Assembly (NCBI GenBank): GCA_028713595.1
Contig: JAQTNZ010000084.1
Span: forward strand, 1 to 8,262
Length of the DNA stretch: 8,262 bases
Direction of reading: 5' to 3'
Source of the DNA: Methylovulum sp.
Lineage (GTDB): Bacteria; Pseudomonadota; Gammaproteobacteria; Methylococcales; Methylomonadaceae
The notes beneath the pieces are model-generated. The model was not told where the DNA came from, ran no database searches, and saw only the letters and a list, made by a program, of their open reading frames with translations. Shown piece after piece: positions 1 to 5,864 of this stretch. How positions within the stretch are numbered: the stretch's first letter is position 1; each line of letters starts with the position of its first letter. A program made the position numbers and the translations under genes.

Positions 1-2
1 GG

Positions 3-44
3 CCCACTGAAGGCACGGACACGTCTTGTCCGCCCTTAAGTGGG
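3..44. repeat. Long imperfect palindrome / stem-loop at the window edge
   Basis: Three nested arms pair in order: CCCACT (3-8) with AGTGGG (39-44), AAGG (10-13) with CCTT (34-37), and CGGACA (16-21) with TGTCCG (27-32). The loop is CGTCT. That gives 16 base pairs with small mismatches, and pairing may continue to the left of the window. The core on the minus strand, GGACAAGACGTGTCC, resembles the palindrome beside apt at 7386-7401. It could be a REP-like dispersed repeat, a terminator or the end of a small mobile element; the sequence alone does not decide. Confidence 0.5.
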
Positions 45-95
45 TCGCCGAAATAATTAGCGCCGTGCCAACCAGGGCTTTAAGATGCGCTGAAG

Positions 96-113
96 ACCAC
101 AGTGTCCTGTGGT
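96..113. repeat. Perfect 7-bp hairpin downstream of hpnG
   Basis: ACCACAG (96-102) pairs with CTGTGGT (107-113) around a TGTC loop. It lies about 60 bases beyond the hpnG stop codon on the minus strand. No T tract follows it on that strand, so it is not a classical intrinsic terminator, but it could protect the 3' end of the operon transcript. Confidence 0.35.
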
Positions 114-175
114 TGCATAGGCCGAACGCCTTGGTCAGCGGGTATTTTTGCGGCCCGCAGTGTATGCCTTGGCTG

Positions 176-904
176 TCAATGCGCCACACTGTGGGTATGA
201 AAGAACTCGCTGATGGCATTCAGGTGGCGGGCGGCCATTTTGAGTGTTTTTTTGGCGGCATTGAACTGTAAGGCCAATCTGATAAGGGTGGGCAATTCCA
301 AAGGGTGCAACGCCAAAAACAGCAACAGGCGGCTTAAGACAATGTCACCTTGGCTATTGGCGGCATATTCGATGGCACGGGGCAAATCCATGGTCACGGG
401 GTCAACAATCGCCCGGATCGCCAAAAACGGCAGGGCCTTGCGCCGTGCTATCTTGGCGATGGCGATACTTTCCATATCCAAAGCCATTGCCCCTGTGATC
501 GCTTGCAGTTGTTGCTTTTCCTTACTGGAGGAAACAATGCTCAGGCTTTCCGCCAAGCACCCGCTATGCACCGTCAAGGTTTGTGACAATATCTGTTTGC
601 TATGGCGATGCCAATCGGCATTGATGTCCAGCACCATGTCATTGCTGTCCAGTAGGCTAACCGCCAAGGTCAGGTCGCCAGATTTAAGGCTGGGCTGCAA
701 GGCCGCCGCGCACCCCCAGCTAATCAGCTGGGTCGCGCCTTTGGCGACCAACAGTTCGGCGGCCGCTTGGGCGTTCTTGCCGCCCGTCCCCGAATAGGTA
801 ACTAACAGCGTATTGGCAATGAATACGCAATGGCCTTTGTCGATACGTTTGGATGTCAGTGTCGCCAGTTCTTCAGGAAGCGCGACTACAATACCGGATA
901 TCAC
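176..904 (-). CDS. hpnG: HpnG, hopanoid-associated nucleoside phosphorylase/nucleosidase
   Basis: This 242-residue cytoplasmic enzyme belongs to the PNP/UDP (MTA/SAH nucleosidase-like) superfamily. In hopanoid makers HpnG removes adenine from adenosylhopane, giving the (phospho)ribosylhopane from which bacteriohopanepolyols are built. Seen here: an N-terminal strand GIVVALPEEL (4-13), a glycine-rich phosphate/ribose loop SGTGGKNA (38-45), SWGCAAALQP (62-71), the ribose-binding ALDMES (141-146; M144, E145), and RAIVDP (164-169). D168 in the last motif matches the purine-contacting catalytic Asp of the superfamily. The start is GTG at 902-904, sharing bases with the shc TGA stop (GTGA). There is no strong ribosome-binding site, so translation is probably coupled to shc. 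Family assignment is firm; whether it acts as a phosphorylase or a hydrolase cannot be read from sequence. Confidence 0.9.
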   Translation of the reverse strand: MISGIVVALPEELATLTSKRIDKGHCVFIANTLLVTYSGTGGKNAQAAAELLVAKGATQLISWGCAAALQPSLKSGDLTLAVSLLDSNDMVLDINADWHRHSKQILSQTLTVHSGCLAESLSIVSSSKEKQQLQAITGAMALDMESIAIAKIARRKALPFLAIRAIVDPVTMDLPRAIEYAANSQGDIVLSRLLLFLALHPLELPTLIRLALQFNAAKKTLKMAARHLNAISEFFHTHSVAH

Positions 905-2874
905 TTGTTGCCCAATTCGTTACGGTATCTTGCCAAAGCCCACAGCGGGAAAAATTTGTCGTAGCCGTGGTATTTCAGATAAAACACCTTAGGAAAGCCC
1001 GGGGCGGTAAAGCATTTGTCATTCCACAAACCATCGGCTTGTTGGTGACGTAAGAGAAAATCAATGCCTGCCTTAACTTCGGGGCTACGCGCTTCACCTG
1101 CCGCCATCAACCCCAATAAGGCCCAGGCGGTTTGGAAGGCGGTGCTGCAACGGTATTTGCCGCTGTAGCTTAAATCGTGGTAACTGAAATTGTCTTCACC
1201 CCAACCGCCATCGGCACGTTGCACGCTTTTTAACCAGCGTGCCGCTTTGGTGTACATGGCATCGGTTTTTGGCAAAGCGGTTTGCTCCAAGCCTAACAGC
1301 ACTGACCATGTGCCGTAGATATAGTTGGTTCCCCAACGGCCAAACCAAGAGCCGTCGGCTTCTTGCTCGGTACGCAGGTAAGCGAGCGAACGCATCAAAG
1401 CGGGTTGGTATTCGTCATGATCTTGGGCAACCCTTGCCATCAGCATCGCACAACGGGCGCTGACATCGGCGGTCGGTGGGTCAAGCAAGGCACCGTGGTC
1501 GGCAAAGGGAATTTCGTTCAAATAATAATAAGTATTATCGACATCAAACGCCCCATAGCCGCCATTTTTGGACTGCATCCCGACAATCCAACGGGTTGCG
1601 CGGTGGATGGATTCGTCCAATTCAGGCAATTGCGAATCGGCCATGGCAAAGCCGACTATCGCCGTGTCATCAACATCAGGATAATGCGGGTTGGCGAATT
1701 GGAAAGCCCAGCCACCGCCTTCCAGCTCAGGCCGGGCAATGCGCCAGTCCCCCGGTTCATCGCGCAACTGTTTGGATTTTAACCAGTTGTAAGCGCGGGT
1801 CAAAGCGGGGGTAGCGACACGGTTAGCTTCAGCCTTGGCTTTGTCGGCTTCTTGCAACGCCAGTGCCGCCAAGGCGGTGTCCCATACAGGTGACAGGCAT
1901 GGCTGGCAATAAGCATCGTATTCGTTGACCACCAATAATTTGTCAATAGCTTTGCGGGCGGTTACAACCAACTCATGGTCTTTCGGATAGCCCACCAGCA
2001 ATAAGGCTTCATAAGAATTGACCATCGCCGGAAAAATCCCCCCTAAGCCATCTTCGCCGTTCATTCTTTCAATAAACCAGTCGCAGGCCTTTTTTATGGC
2101 AAGCTGGTGCATGGCCTTAGGCACCAGTGGGCGGGTGAGCCTACCCAGTTGATCCAGCCCCAGAAAAATTTTGCTCAAGAACGTCCGCTCAGGGAAATAA
2201 TGGCGTTCCTTGTCAGGATGGGTGACAAACAACTCCAATATATCCACGTGCAGCGGGTTTTTGGCTTCCGCCTTTAAGCTGCACAGGATAAACAACGGCA
2301 CCATGACCGTCCGTGACCAATAAGACACCTTGTCCAAATGGAAGGGGAACCATTTGGGCAGCAGCATGATTTCGACCGGAATGTACGGAACGCCGCGCCA
2401 AGGCAGTTGCTTGAAGATAGCCAGGGCGATACGGGTGAACACATTGGCTTTCGCCGCGCCGCCTTGGCTAAGGATATAGTTTCTCAGGCGGACAAGATGG
2501 GGGGCGTTAATGTCATCACCGGCCATCTTGAGGGCGTAATAGACTTTGACGCTGCAACTTAAGTCGCCTATGCCGCCCGTAAACAAGGGGTAGCTGCCAT
2601 CTTCGGACTGCCGTGAGCGCAAGTAATTGGCAATTTTGGCTTGTAAGACTTCATCAATCTCGCCGAGATAGTGCATCATCATGATGTATTCGGACGGGAT
2701 AGTGCAGTCGGCTTCCAATTCAAACACCCAATAGCCGTCTTTGTTTTGCAGCCCCAACAAGGTGTCTTGGGCTTGGCTGATGGCCTTGTTTAAATCATAA
2801 GCGTTGGAGTGGATAGCGTGTGACGCACTGGGCGAGTGGCTATGGTCAAGATAATGGGTGGCATCGGTAAACAT
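901..2874 (-). CDS. shc: Squalene-hopene cyclase (HpnF)
   Basis: This 657-residue class II triterpene cyclase is a monotopic inner-membrane enzyme that turns squalene into hopene (diploptene) and diplopterol. The length is usual for the family. The catalytic acid motif DVDD is at residues 400-403 (DNA about 1666-1677). Several QW repeats are visible: QNKDGYW (43-49), QSKNGGYGAF (434-443), EQEADGSWFGRWG (503-515), QRADGGWG (552-559) and QQADGLWN (611-618). The C-terminus has the typical PGFPKVFYLKYHGY...FFPLWALARYRN ending (625-652). The ATG at 2872-2874 has an AAGGA ribosome-binding site 8 bases upstream that overlaps the sqs stop. The TGA stop overlaps the GTG start of hpnG. It is the middle gene of the sqs-shc-hpnG operon. 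Confidence 0.97.
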   Translation of the reverse strand: MFTDATHYLDHSHSPSASHAIHSNAYDLNKAISQAQDTLLGLQNKDGYWVFELEADCTIPSEYIMMMHYLGEIDEVLQAKIANYLRSRQSEDGSYPLFTGGIGDLSCSVKVYYALKMAGDDINAPHLVRLRNYILSQGGAAKANVFTRIALAIFKQLPWRGVPYIPVEIMLLPKWFPFHLDKVSYWSRTVMVPLFILCSLKAEAKNPLHVDILELFVTHPDKERHYFPERTFLSKIFLGLDQLGRLTRPLVPKAMHQLAIKKACDWFIERMNGEDGLGGIFPAMVNSYEALLLVGYPKDHELVVTARKAIDKLLVVNEYDAYCQPCLSPVWDTALAALALQEADKAKAEANRVATPALTRAYNWLKSKQLRDEPGDWRIARPELEGGGWAFQFANPHYPDVDDTAIVGFAMADSQLPELDESIHRATRWIVGMQSKNGGYGAFDVDNTYYYLNEIPFADHGALLDPPTADVSARCAMLMARVAQDHDEYQPALMRSLAYLRTEQEADGSWFGRWGTNYIYGTWSVLLGLEQTALPKTDAMYTKAARWLKSVQRADGGWGEDNFSYHDLSYSGKYRCSTAFQTAWALLGLMAAGEARSPEVKAGIDFLLRHQQADGLWNDKCFTAPGFPKVFYLKYHGYDKFFPLWALARYRNELGNK

Positions 2875-2882
2875 AAATAATG

Positions 2883-2887
2883 TCCTT
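2883..2887 (-). promoter_or_regulatory. Ribosome-binding site of shc
   Basis: The minus strand reads AAGGA 8 bases before the shc ATG. It overlaps the TAA stop of sqs (2886-2888), which fixes the shc start and suggests that ribosomes finishing sqs can start shc. Confidence 0.75.
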
Positions 2888-3986
2888 AAAAATCCAAGTT
2901 AGCTTTTGAGGAGGGCATGGGGTATGACCAGCCAGGCGTGGCAAGTCCTCGGCTAGTCAGCTTGAACAGTAGATTGAGCAACGTATTGCTACGGCCTATG
3001 AGTTTGGTGGCAACAATGGTTGCTTTGACGCTGTTGCGGGTAATCTTTACTTGTTCGGAGCGGTTGAAGTTTAGGTTTTGCTTAATTTTGCATAAGGTCA
3101 GCACCGCCATCCCTATCGCCCACAAACAAAAATTGCGCAGTCCGGTTTCATGGGCGGGGATCAGCAAGGTGTAATCCAGCGCGTTGCGCAAATGCGCGTG
3201 GGCAATCCCCAACAAATGTTCCAGGCCTTTTCTGAACAGGGCCGAATCAGTGTCGGGGGTCAGGGTTTTTAGGTCAAACTCGGTTTCGGTAAAAATATCC
3301 TGTGGCAACCAGCAAACGCCGCGTTCGGCATCGTCCCAAATGTCCTTTAAGATATTGGTCATTTGCAGGCCTTGGCCAAAGGAGACCGAAAGCGTGAGCA
3401 TGGCCTCACGGTGGCGGGCGATATCCGCCGAATAATGGCAAAACAGCTTGGTCAGCATTTCCCCGACACAACCTGCGACGTAATAGCAGTAGCTATCCAA
3501 ATCGGCTAAGGTCGCCAGCCCGTTATGCAGGTTTTGCGCCTGAAACACCGGCATTCCTGCCGCCATCGTCTGCACACAGCCTGTCAACGCCGCCACTTGC
3601 TCGGCATCAAAACTATGGGTGATTTCGATGACGCGGGGCAATAGATGGATCAGGGTATGTTCGGCGGCGATAGTTTGCTTGGACAACAAGGGCGCAAGCT
3701 CAACCGCAAACGGTTCGGAATTCTCGCCGGTTTTGACCACCTCAATAAACTCGTTACAAAAATAATGTTTTTGTTGGGCGCTCAGCGACACTTCATCTTC
3801 TATGGTGTCAACAATACGGCATAACAGGTAGGCGTTCGCCACCGCACGGTAGAGCGGCGCGGGCAATTGCGGGATAGTCAGCGCAAATGTCCTGGACACG
3901 CCTTCAAGCAAGGCGGCCTGAAAGTCGTCATCTGAGAGCTGGCTCAGTAATTTTGGGTTATCCAAAGAGAGTCGAGGTGTGCCCAT
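2886..3986 (-). CDS. sqs: Squalene synthase (farnesyl-diphosphate farnesyltransferase), eukaryote-like one-enzyme type
   Basis: Condenses two farnesyl diphosphates to presqualene diphosphate and reduces it with NADPH to squalene, the substrate of shc next door. From the ATG at 3984-3986 the protein has 366 residues. Seen: SRTFAL (31-36), first Asp-rich motif DTIEDE (60-65), SYCYYVAG (165-172), which resembles the catalytic Tyr segment of eukaryotic squalene synthases, second Asp-rich motif in GLQMTNILKDIWDD (206-219), and WLPQDIF (226-232). A C-terminal KIKQN...KITRN part (300-318) recalls the NADPH-binding end of the one-step enzymes and is absent from short HpnC/HpnD proteins. A longer frame from a TTG at 4061 is less likely: it has no ribosome-binding site, and that TTG lies within a good -35 element. 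No obvious C-terminal membrane anchor is seen. A phytoene synthase is the main alternative but fits less well beside shc. Confidence 0.88.
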   Translation of the reverse strand: MGTPRLSLDNPKLLSQLSDDDFQAALLEGVSRTFALTIPQLPAPLYRAVANAYLLCRIVDTIEDEVSLSAQQKHYFCNEFIEVVKTGENSEPFAVELAPLLSKQTIAAEHTLIHLLPRVIEITHSFDAEQVAALTGCVQTMAAGMPVFQAQNLHNGLATLADLDSYCYYVAGCVGEMLTKLFCHYSADIARHREAMLTLSVSFGQGLQMTNILKDIWDDAERGVCWLPQDIFTETEFDLKTLTPDTDSALFRKGLEHLLGIAHAHLRNALDYTLLIPAHETGLRNFCLWAIGMAVLTLCKIKQNLNFNRSEQVKITRNSVKATIVATKLIGRSNTLLNLLFKLTSRGLATPGWSYPMPSSKANLDF

Positions 3987-4032
3987 AACAATGCCGTTGA
4001 ATCGTGTTTTTAGGGTAAGTTGCTTTATGGCA

Positions 4033-4061
4033 ATAATAGACTGTTTGTTGGTATTTTGCAA
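4033..4061 (-). promoter_or_regulatory. Candidate sigma-70 promoter of the sqs-shc-hpnG operon
   Basis: On the minus strand TTGCAA (4061-4056, -35) is followed after exactly 17 bases by TATTAT (4038-4033, -10). Transcription would start near 4026, giving a leader of about 40 bases before the sqs ATG at 3986. Matches are 4/6 and 5/6 to consensus. The same TTG is the only start of the longer sqs frame, so this promoter and the longer protein are mutually awkward. Confidence 0.5.
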
Positions 4062-4066
4062 AGTAA

Positions 4067-4080
4067 TGTTGTTTTATTGC
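4067..4080. repeat. 14-base direct repeat, copy 1
   Basis: TGTTGTTTTATTGC occurs here, just upstream of the sqs -35 element, and again in the same orientation at 4355-4368 before hpnH. The match ends exactly at both edges. An exact 14-mer twice in a short spacer is unlikely by chance, though both copies are AT-rich. It could be a binding site serving both promoters. Confidence 0.45.
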
Positions 4081-4097
4081 CAATACCCTGATTTGAT

Positions 4098-4112
4098 AGG
4101 CTTTGTAAGCCT
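4098..4112. repeat. Short hairpin next to a T5 run
   Basis: AGGCTT (4098-4103) pairs with AAGCCT (4107-4112) around TGT. On the plus strand it is followed by GTTTTTG, so it has the look of a weak rightward terminator, although no rightward gene precedes it. Its last two bases are shared with the next inverted repeat, so the two may be alternative folds. Confidence 0.35.
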
Positions 4113-4132
4113 GTTTTTGGGAACAAAAACAG
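4111..4132. repeat. Perfect 9-bp inverted repeat with GGAA loop
   Basis: CTGTTTTTG (4111-4119) and CAAAAACAG (4124-4132) are exact reverse complements around GGAA, a GNRA-type tetraloop if transcribed. It lies about 50 bases upstream of the sqs -35. It could be an operator for a dimeric regulator or an RNA hairpin. Confidence 0.5.
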
Positions 4133-4170
4133 TTATTTAAAGTCTCCTGTTGTATTTATGTGAAAGATTG

Positions 4171-4200
4171 CCAAAAAGCACTCTTCGCCCCCGCTTTTGG
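4171..4200. repeat. Inverted repeat, 8 bp with one bulge
   Basis: CCAAAAAGC (4171-4179) can pair with GCTTTTGG (4193-4200) with a single bulged A and a 13-base loop. It is imperfect, so support is modest. It adds to the cluster of hairpins in this spacer. Confidence 0.3.
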
Positions 4201-4248
4201 ATTATTTAGCGTAAAGACTGGAGTCGTTTGGGAAAAGATAGTATTCTA

Positions 4249-4276
4249 CTGACCAATAGCTAAGCGTTTGTATTAT
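4249..4276 (+). promoter_or_regulatory. Weak candidate promoter for hpnH
   Basis: CTGACC (4249-4254) lies 16 bases before TATTAT (4271-4276), which are 4/6 and 5/6 matches to sigma-70 boxes. A start near 4284 would give a leader of about 180 bases carrying two adjacent hairpins. A second TATTAT (4377-4382) nearer the gene lacks a well-spaced -35. The leftward reading of this spot, TATAAT at 4277-4272, has no good -35. Confidence 0.3.
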
Positions 4277-4305
4277 ATAAAGCCAAGGCCGACAATTTTA
4301 GATTT

Positions 4306-4344
4306 TTGGCGGGGGGCTTCGCCAAGTGGCTGTATTTTAGCCAC
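4306..4344 (+). ncRNA. Two adjacent hairpins in the presumed hpnH leader
   Basis: TTGGCG (4306-4311) pairs with CGCCAA (4320-4325) around GGGGGCTT. With no gap, GTGGCT (4326-4331) pairs with AGCCAC (4339-4344) around GTATTTT. Both stems are perfect 6-mers. Being back to back, they could stack in one RNA. This may be a structured leader of hpnH or part of a small RNA; I do not recognise a known riboswitch consensus. Confidence 0.35.
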
Positions 4345-4354
4345 GAACGTGTGC

Positions 4355-4368
4355 TGTTGTTTTATTGC
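4355..4368. repeat. 14-base direct repeat, copy 2
   Basis: Exact second copy of TGTTGTTTTATTGC (first at 4067-4080). It lies about 95 bases upstream of the hpnH start and 8 bases before a TATTAT box. Confidence 0.45.
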
Positions 4369-4449
4369 TACATGCTTATTATTTTTGCGCATTCACAGGG
4401 TGAAGACGGCCTGACCTTAAGATAGGCTGTCGCCAACTTAAACAATTTT

Positions 4450-4455
4450 GGAGGA
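4450..4455 (+). promoter_or_regulatory. Ribosome-binding site of hpnH
   Basis: GGAGGA lies 7 bases before the ATG at 4463. This strong site decides the start against the in-frame TTG at 4448, which overlaps it. Confidence 0.85.
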
Positions 4456-4462
4456 TTTACAA

Positions 4463-5572
4463 ATGGGTGTCCCTTTACGCCAACAATTAACCGTCGGCAC
4501 TTACCTCATCAAGCAAAAACTGAAAGGTGTCAAAAAATATCCCCTTGTGCTGATGTTGGAGCCGTTATTCCGCTGCAACCTAGCCTGTGCCGGTTGCGGC
4601 AAAATTGACTATCCCGATGAGATCCTTGACCGCCGCCTGTCTTTTGAAGAGTGTATGCAGGCCGTTGACGAATGCGGTGCGCCGATGGTGTCAATTCCAG
4701 GTGGCGAGCCGCTGATCCATAAAGAAATGCCGCAAATCGTAGCCGGCATTATCGCGCGTAAAAAGTATGTGTATCTGTGCACTAACGCACTATTGTTGAA
4801 AAAACGCATTGACGATTACACGCCATCGCCTTATTTGACCTTCTCCATCCATCTGGACGGGATGCAAGAGCGCCATGACACGTCAGTCTGCCAGGAAGGC
4901 GTTTTTGAGCGGGCGGTTGAGGCGATTAAGCTGGCTTTAGGCAAAGGTTTTCGCGTCACTATCAATTGTACCTTATTCCAAGGCGAAAACGCCCAGGAAG
5001 TGGCCGATTTCTTGGATTATGCGATGGAATTGGGTGTTGAGGGCGTGACTATCGCCCCAGGTTTTAGTTATGAGCGCGCCCCCCAGCAAGATGTGTTCAT
5101 CAAAGGCCGCGATGTCAAGGAACTGTTCCGGGGCATTTTTAAGATCGGCAAAACCCGCAACTGGAAGCTTAACCATTCTTCCTTGTATTTGGACTTTTTG
5201 GCCGGCAACCAAAGCTACGAATGTACGCCGTGGGGCAACCCTACCCGCAACGTGTTTGGCTGGCAAAAACCTTGTTATTTGCTGGCTGATGAAGGCAACG
5301 CCGCCAGTTTTCAGGAATTGCTGGACACCACCCCCTGGGACAAATACGGCAACAGCACCAACCCCAAATGCGCTAGCTGCATGGCGCATTGCGGCTACGA
5401 AGCCACGGCGGTTGAAGATATGTTGAAAAACCCTTTGAAAGGTTTGCTGACAGCCCTCAGAGGCCCTAAAACGGAAGGCGACATGGTGCCTGAACCCCTG
5501 CCTGAACTATTGCCGACAACCCCCGTATCAACATTGGCGGGTATCCCTATCCGCGTGGAAATGGCCGATTAA
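4463..5572 (+). CDS. hpnH: HpnH, radical SAM adenosylhopane synthase
   Basis: This 369-residue enzyme makes the first step of hopanoid side-chain building: it joins the 5'-deoxyadenosyl group of SAM to diploptene, giving adenosylhopane. Seen: the radical SAM cluster motif C38-x3-C42-x2-C45, the SAM-binding PGGEPL (79-84), SIHLDGMQERHD (128-139), and a C-terminal Cys set C254, C271, C303, C306, C310 typical of the HpnH group. YLCTNA puts a Cys at residue 106, the same number as the Cys reported to quench the substrate radical in Zymomonas HpnH. The ATG with its GGAGGA site gives the start. It is divergent from sqs-shc-hpnG, and hpnM follows after 292 bases. Its product is the substrate of HpnG. 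The length and intact motifs suggest an active enzyme. Confidence 0.96.
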   Translation: MGVPLRQQLTVGTYLIKQKLKGVKKYPLVLMLEPLFRCNLACAGCGKIDYPDEILDRRLSFEECMQAVDECGAPMVSIPGGEPLIHKEMPQIVAGIIARKKYVYLCTNALLLKKRIDDYTPSPYLTFSIHLDGMQERHDTSVCQEGVFERAVEAIKLALGKGFRVTINCTLFQGENAQEVADFLDYAMELGVEGVTIAPGFSYERAPQQDVFIKGRDVKELFRGIFKIGKTRNWKLNHSSLYLDFLAGNQSYECTPWGNPTRNVFGWQKPCYLLADEGNAASFQELLDTTPWDKYGNSTNPKCASCMAHCGYEATAVEDMLKNPLKGLLTALRGPKTEGDMVPEPLPELLPTTPVSTLAGIPIRVEMAD

Positions 5573-5592
5573 GTACGGCTTAATCAGGTCAT

Positions 5593-5617
5593 GCCCCGCT
5601 TATCTTAAAGGGCGGGC
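5593..5617 (+). terminator. Weak hairpin after hpnH, possible terminator
   Basis: GCCCCGC (5593-5599) pairs with GCGGGC (5612-5617) with one bulged C and a 12-base loop, 20 bases after the hpnH stop. Only a short TTAA follows rather than a T run, so it would be an inefficient terminator at best and may let transcription reach hpnM. Confidence 0.3.
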
Positions 5618-5651
5618 TTAACGCAGTCTGATTGCTTCCATGAACTTATGA

Positions 5652-5743
5652 GCGTACCGCCTCTCTGTCCTTAAGGCCGCTTTAATGGCTTGCCCTTCTA
5701 AAAGCGGCTTGGGGGCGACCCCAAGCCCATGGCATGGGTACGC
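5652..5743 (+). ncRNA. Closed stem with inner hairpins: candidate structured RNA
   Basis: GCGTACC (5652-5658) is the exact reverse complement of GGTACGC (5737-5743), closing a 92-base domain. Inside it GGCTTGGGG (5706-5714) and CCCCAAGCC (5719-5727) form a perfect 9-bp stem with a GCGA (GNRA) loop. A competing stem, GCCGCTTT with AAAGCGGC (ending 5708), shares bases with that hairpin, so two folds are possible. CCCATGGCATGGG (5726-5738) is a near-palindrome overlapping the closing strand. This arrangement recalls a switchable leader, but I match it to no known riboswitch class. Confidence 0.4.
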
Positions 5744-5852
5744 GTTTCACCGATAAAGGATCAGCCTACGGTTCCGTTACGGGTAAGTTTGGCCTGATGA
5801 TCGGGAGGCCGTGCAACAAATCGACTGATGACTTAACCAAACTATATGACTT

Positions 5853-5857
5853 AGGAG
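5853..5857 (+). promoter_or_regulatory. Ribosome-binding site of hpnM
   Basis: AGGAG lies 7 bases before a GTG start at 5865. Its strength supports the unusual GTG start codon. Confidence 0.75.
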
Positions 5858-5864
5858 ATCCGCA

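Larger units (their letters stand above)
1..175. other. Non-coding stretch downstream of hpnG
   Basis: No convincing gene is visible on either strand. The reading frames present are short, begin at weak starts or run antisense into hpnG. The stretch holds a long imperfect palindrome at its left edge (3-44) and a perfect 7-bp hairpin (96-113). It also has a looser GCGGG/CCCGC pairing around 138-158 and two copies of GCCTTGG. It lies just after the stop of hpnG, so it is the 3' flank of the sqs-shc-hpnG transcript, but no hairpin followed by a run of T on the minus strand is seen. Confidence 0.5.
3987..4462. other. Divergent control region between sqs and hpnH
   Basis: This AT-rich, 476-base stretch holds no convincing gene. 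It separates the leftward sqs-shc-hpnG operon from the rightward hpnH gene. It contains a candidate sqs promoter (4033-4061), a weaker hpnH promoter (4249-4276) and a 14-base direct repeat (4067-4080, 4355-4368). Hairpins lie at 4098-4112, 4111-4132, 4171-4200, 4306-4325 and 4326-4344. The amount of predicted structure is more than two simple promoters need; see the separate entries. Confidence 0.7.
5573..5864 (+). other. Structured intergenic stretch between hpnH and hpnM
   Basis: The 292 bases hold no credible gene but several strong pairings on the plus strand. There is a weak hairpin just after hpnH, a closed domain at 5652-5743, and GGCCT/AGGCC at 5791-5810. A repeated CTGATGA (5794-5800, 5825-5831) and a repeated ATGACTTA close to the hpnM start are also present. 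No clean promoter is seen. It may be the leader of hpnM, a processed small RNA or a repeat unit. Confidence 0.5.

Noticed and set aside
26..271. 81-residue open frame at the left edge
   Set aside because: It starts at TTG inside the palindrome and overlaps the end of hpnG; no recognisable domain.
213..797. 194-residue open frame on the plus strand
   Set aside because: It lies wholly antisense to hpnG, whose motifs are intact, and has no ribosome-binding site or recognisable motif.
4448..4462. Upstream TTG start for hpnH, adding five residues
   Set aside because: It overlaps the GGAGGA ribosome-binding site that serves the ATG at 4463.
4973..5389. 138-residue open frame antisense to hpnH
   Set aside because: A shadow of hpnH on the other strand, with no independent signal.
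5794..5831. Hammerhead ribozyme, suggested by two CTGATGA words
   Set aside because: The matching GAAA core and the three stems in the right order are not found.
5573..5864. Known riboswitches (TPP, cobalamin, SAM, c-di-GMP, fluoride) ahead of hpnM
   Set aside because: None of their conserved core sequences could be matched by eye; left as an unclassified structured stretch.
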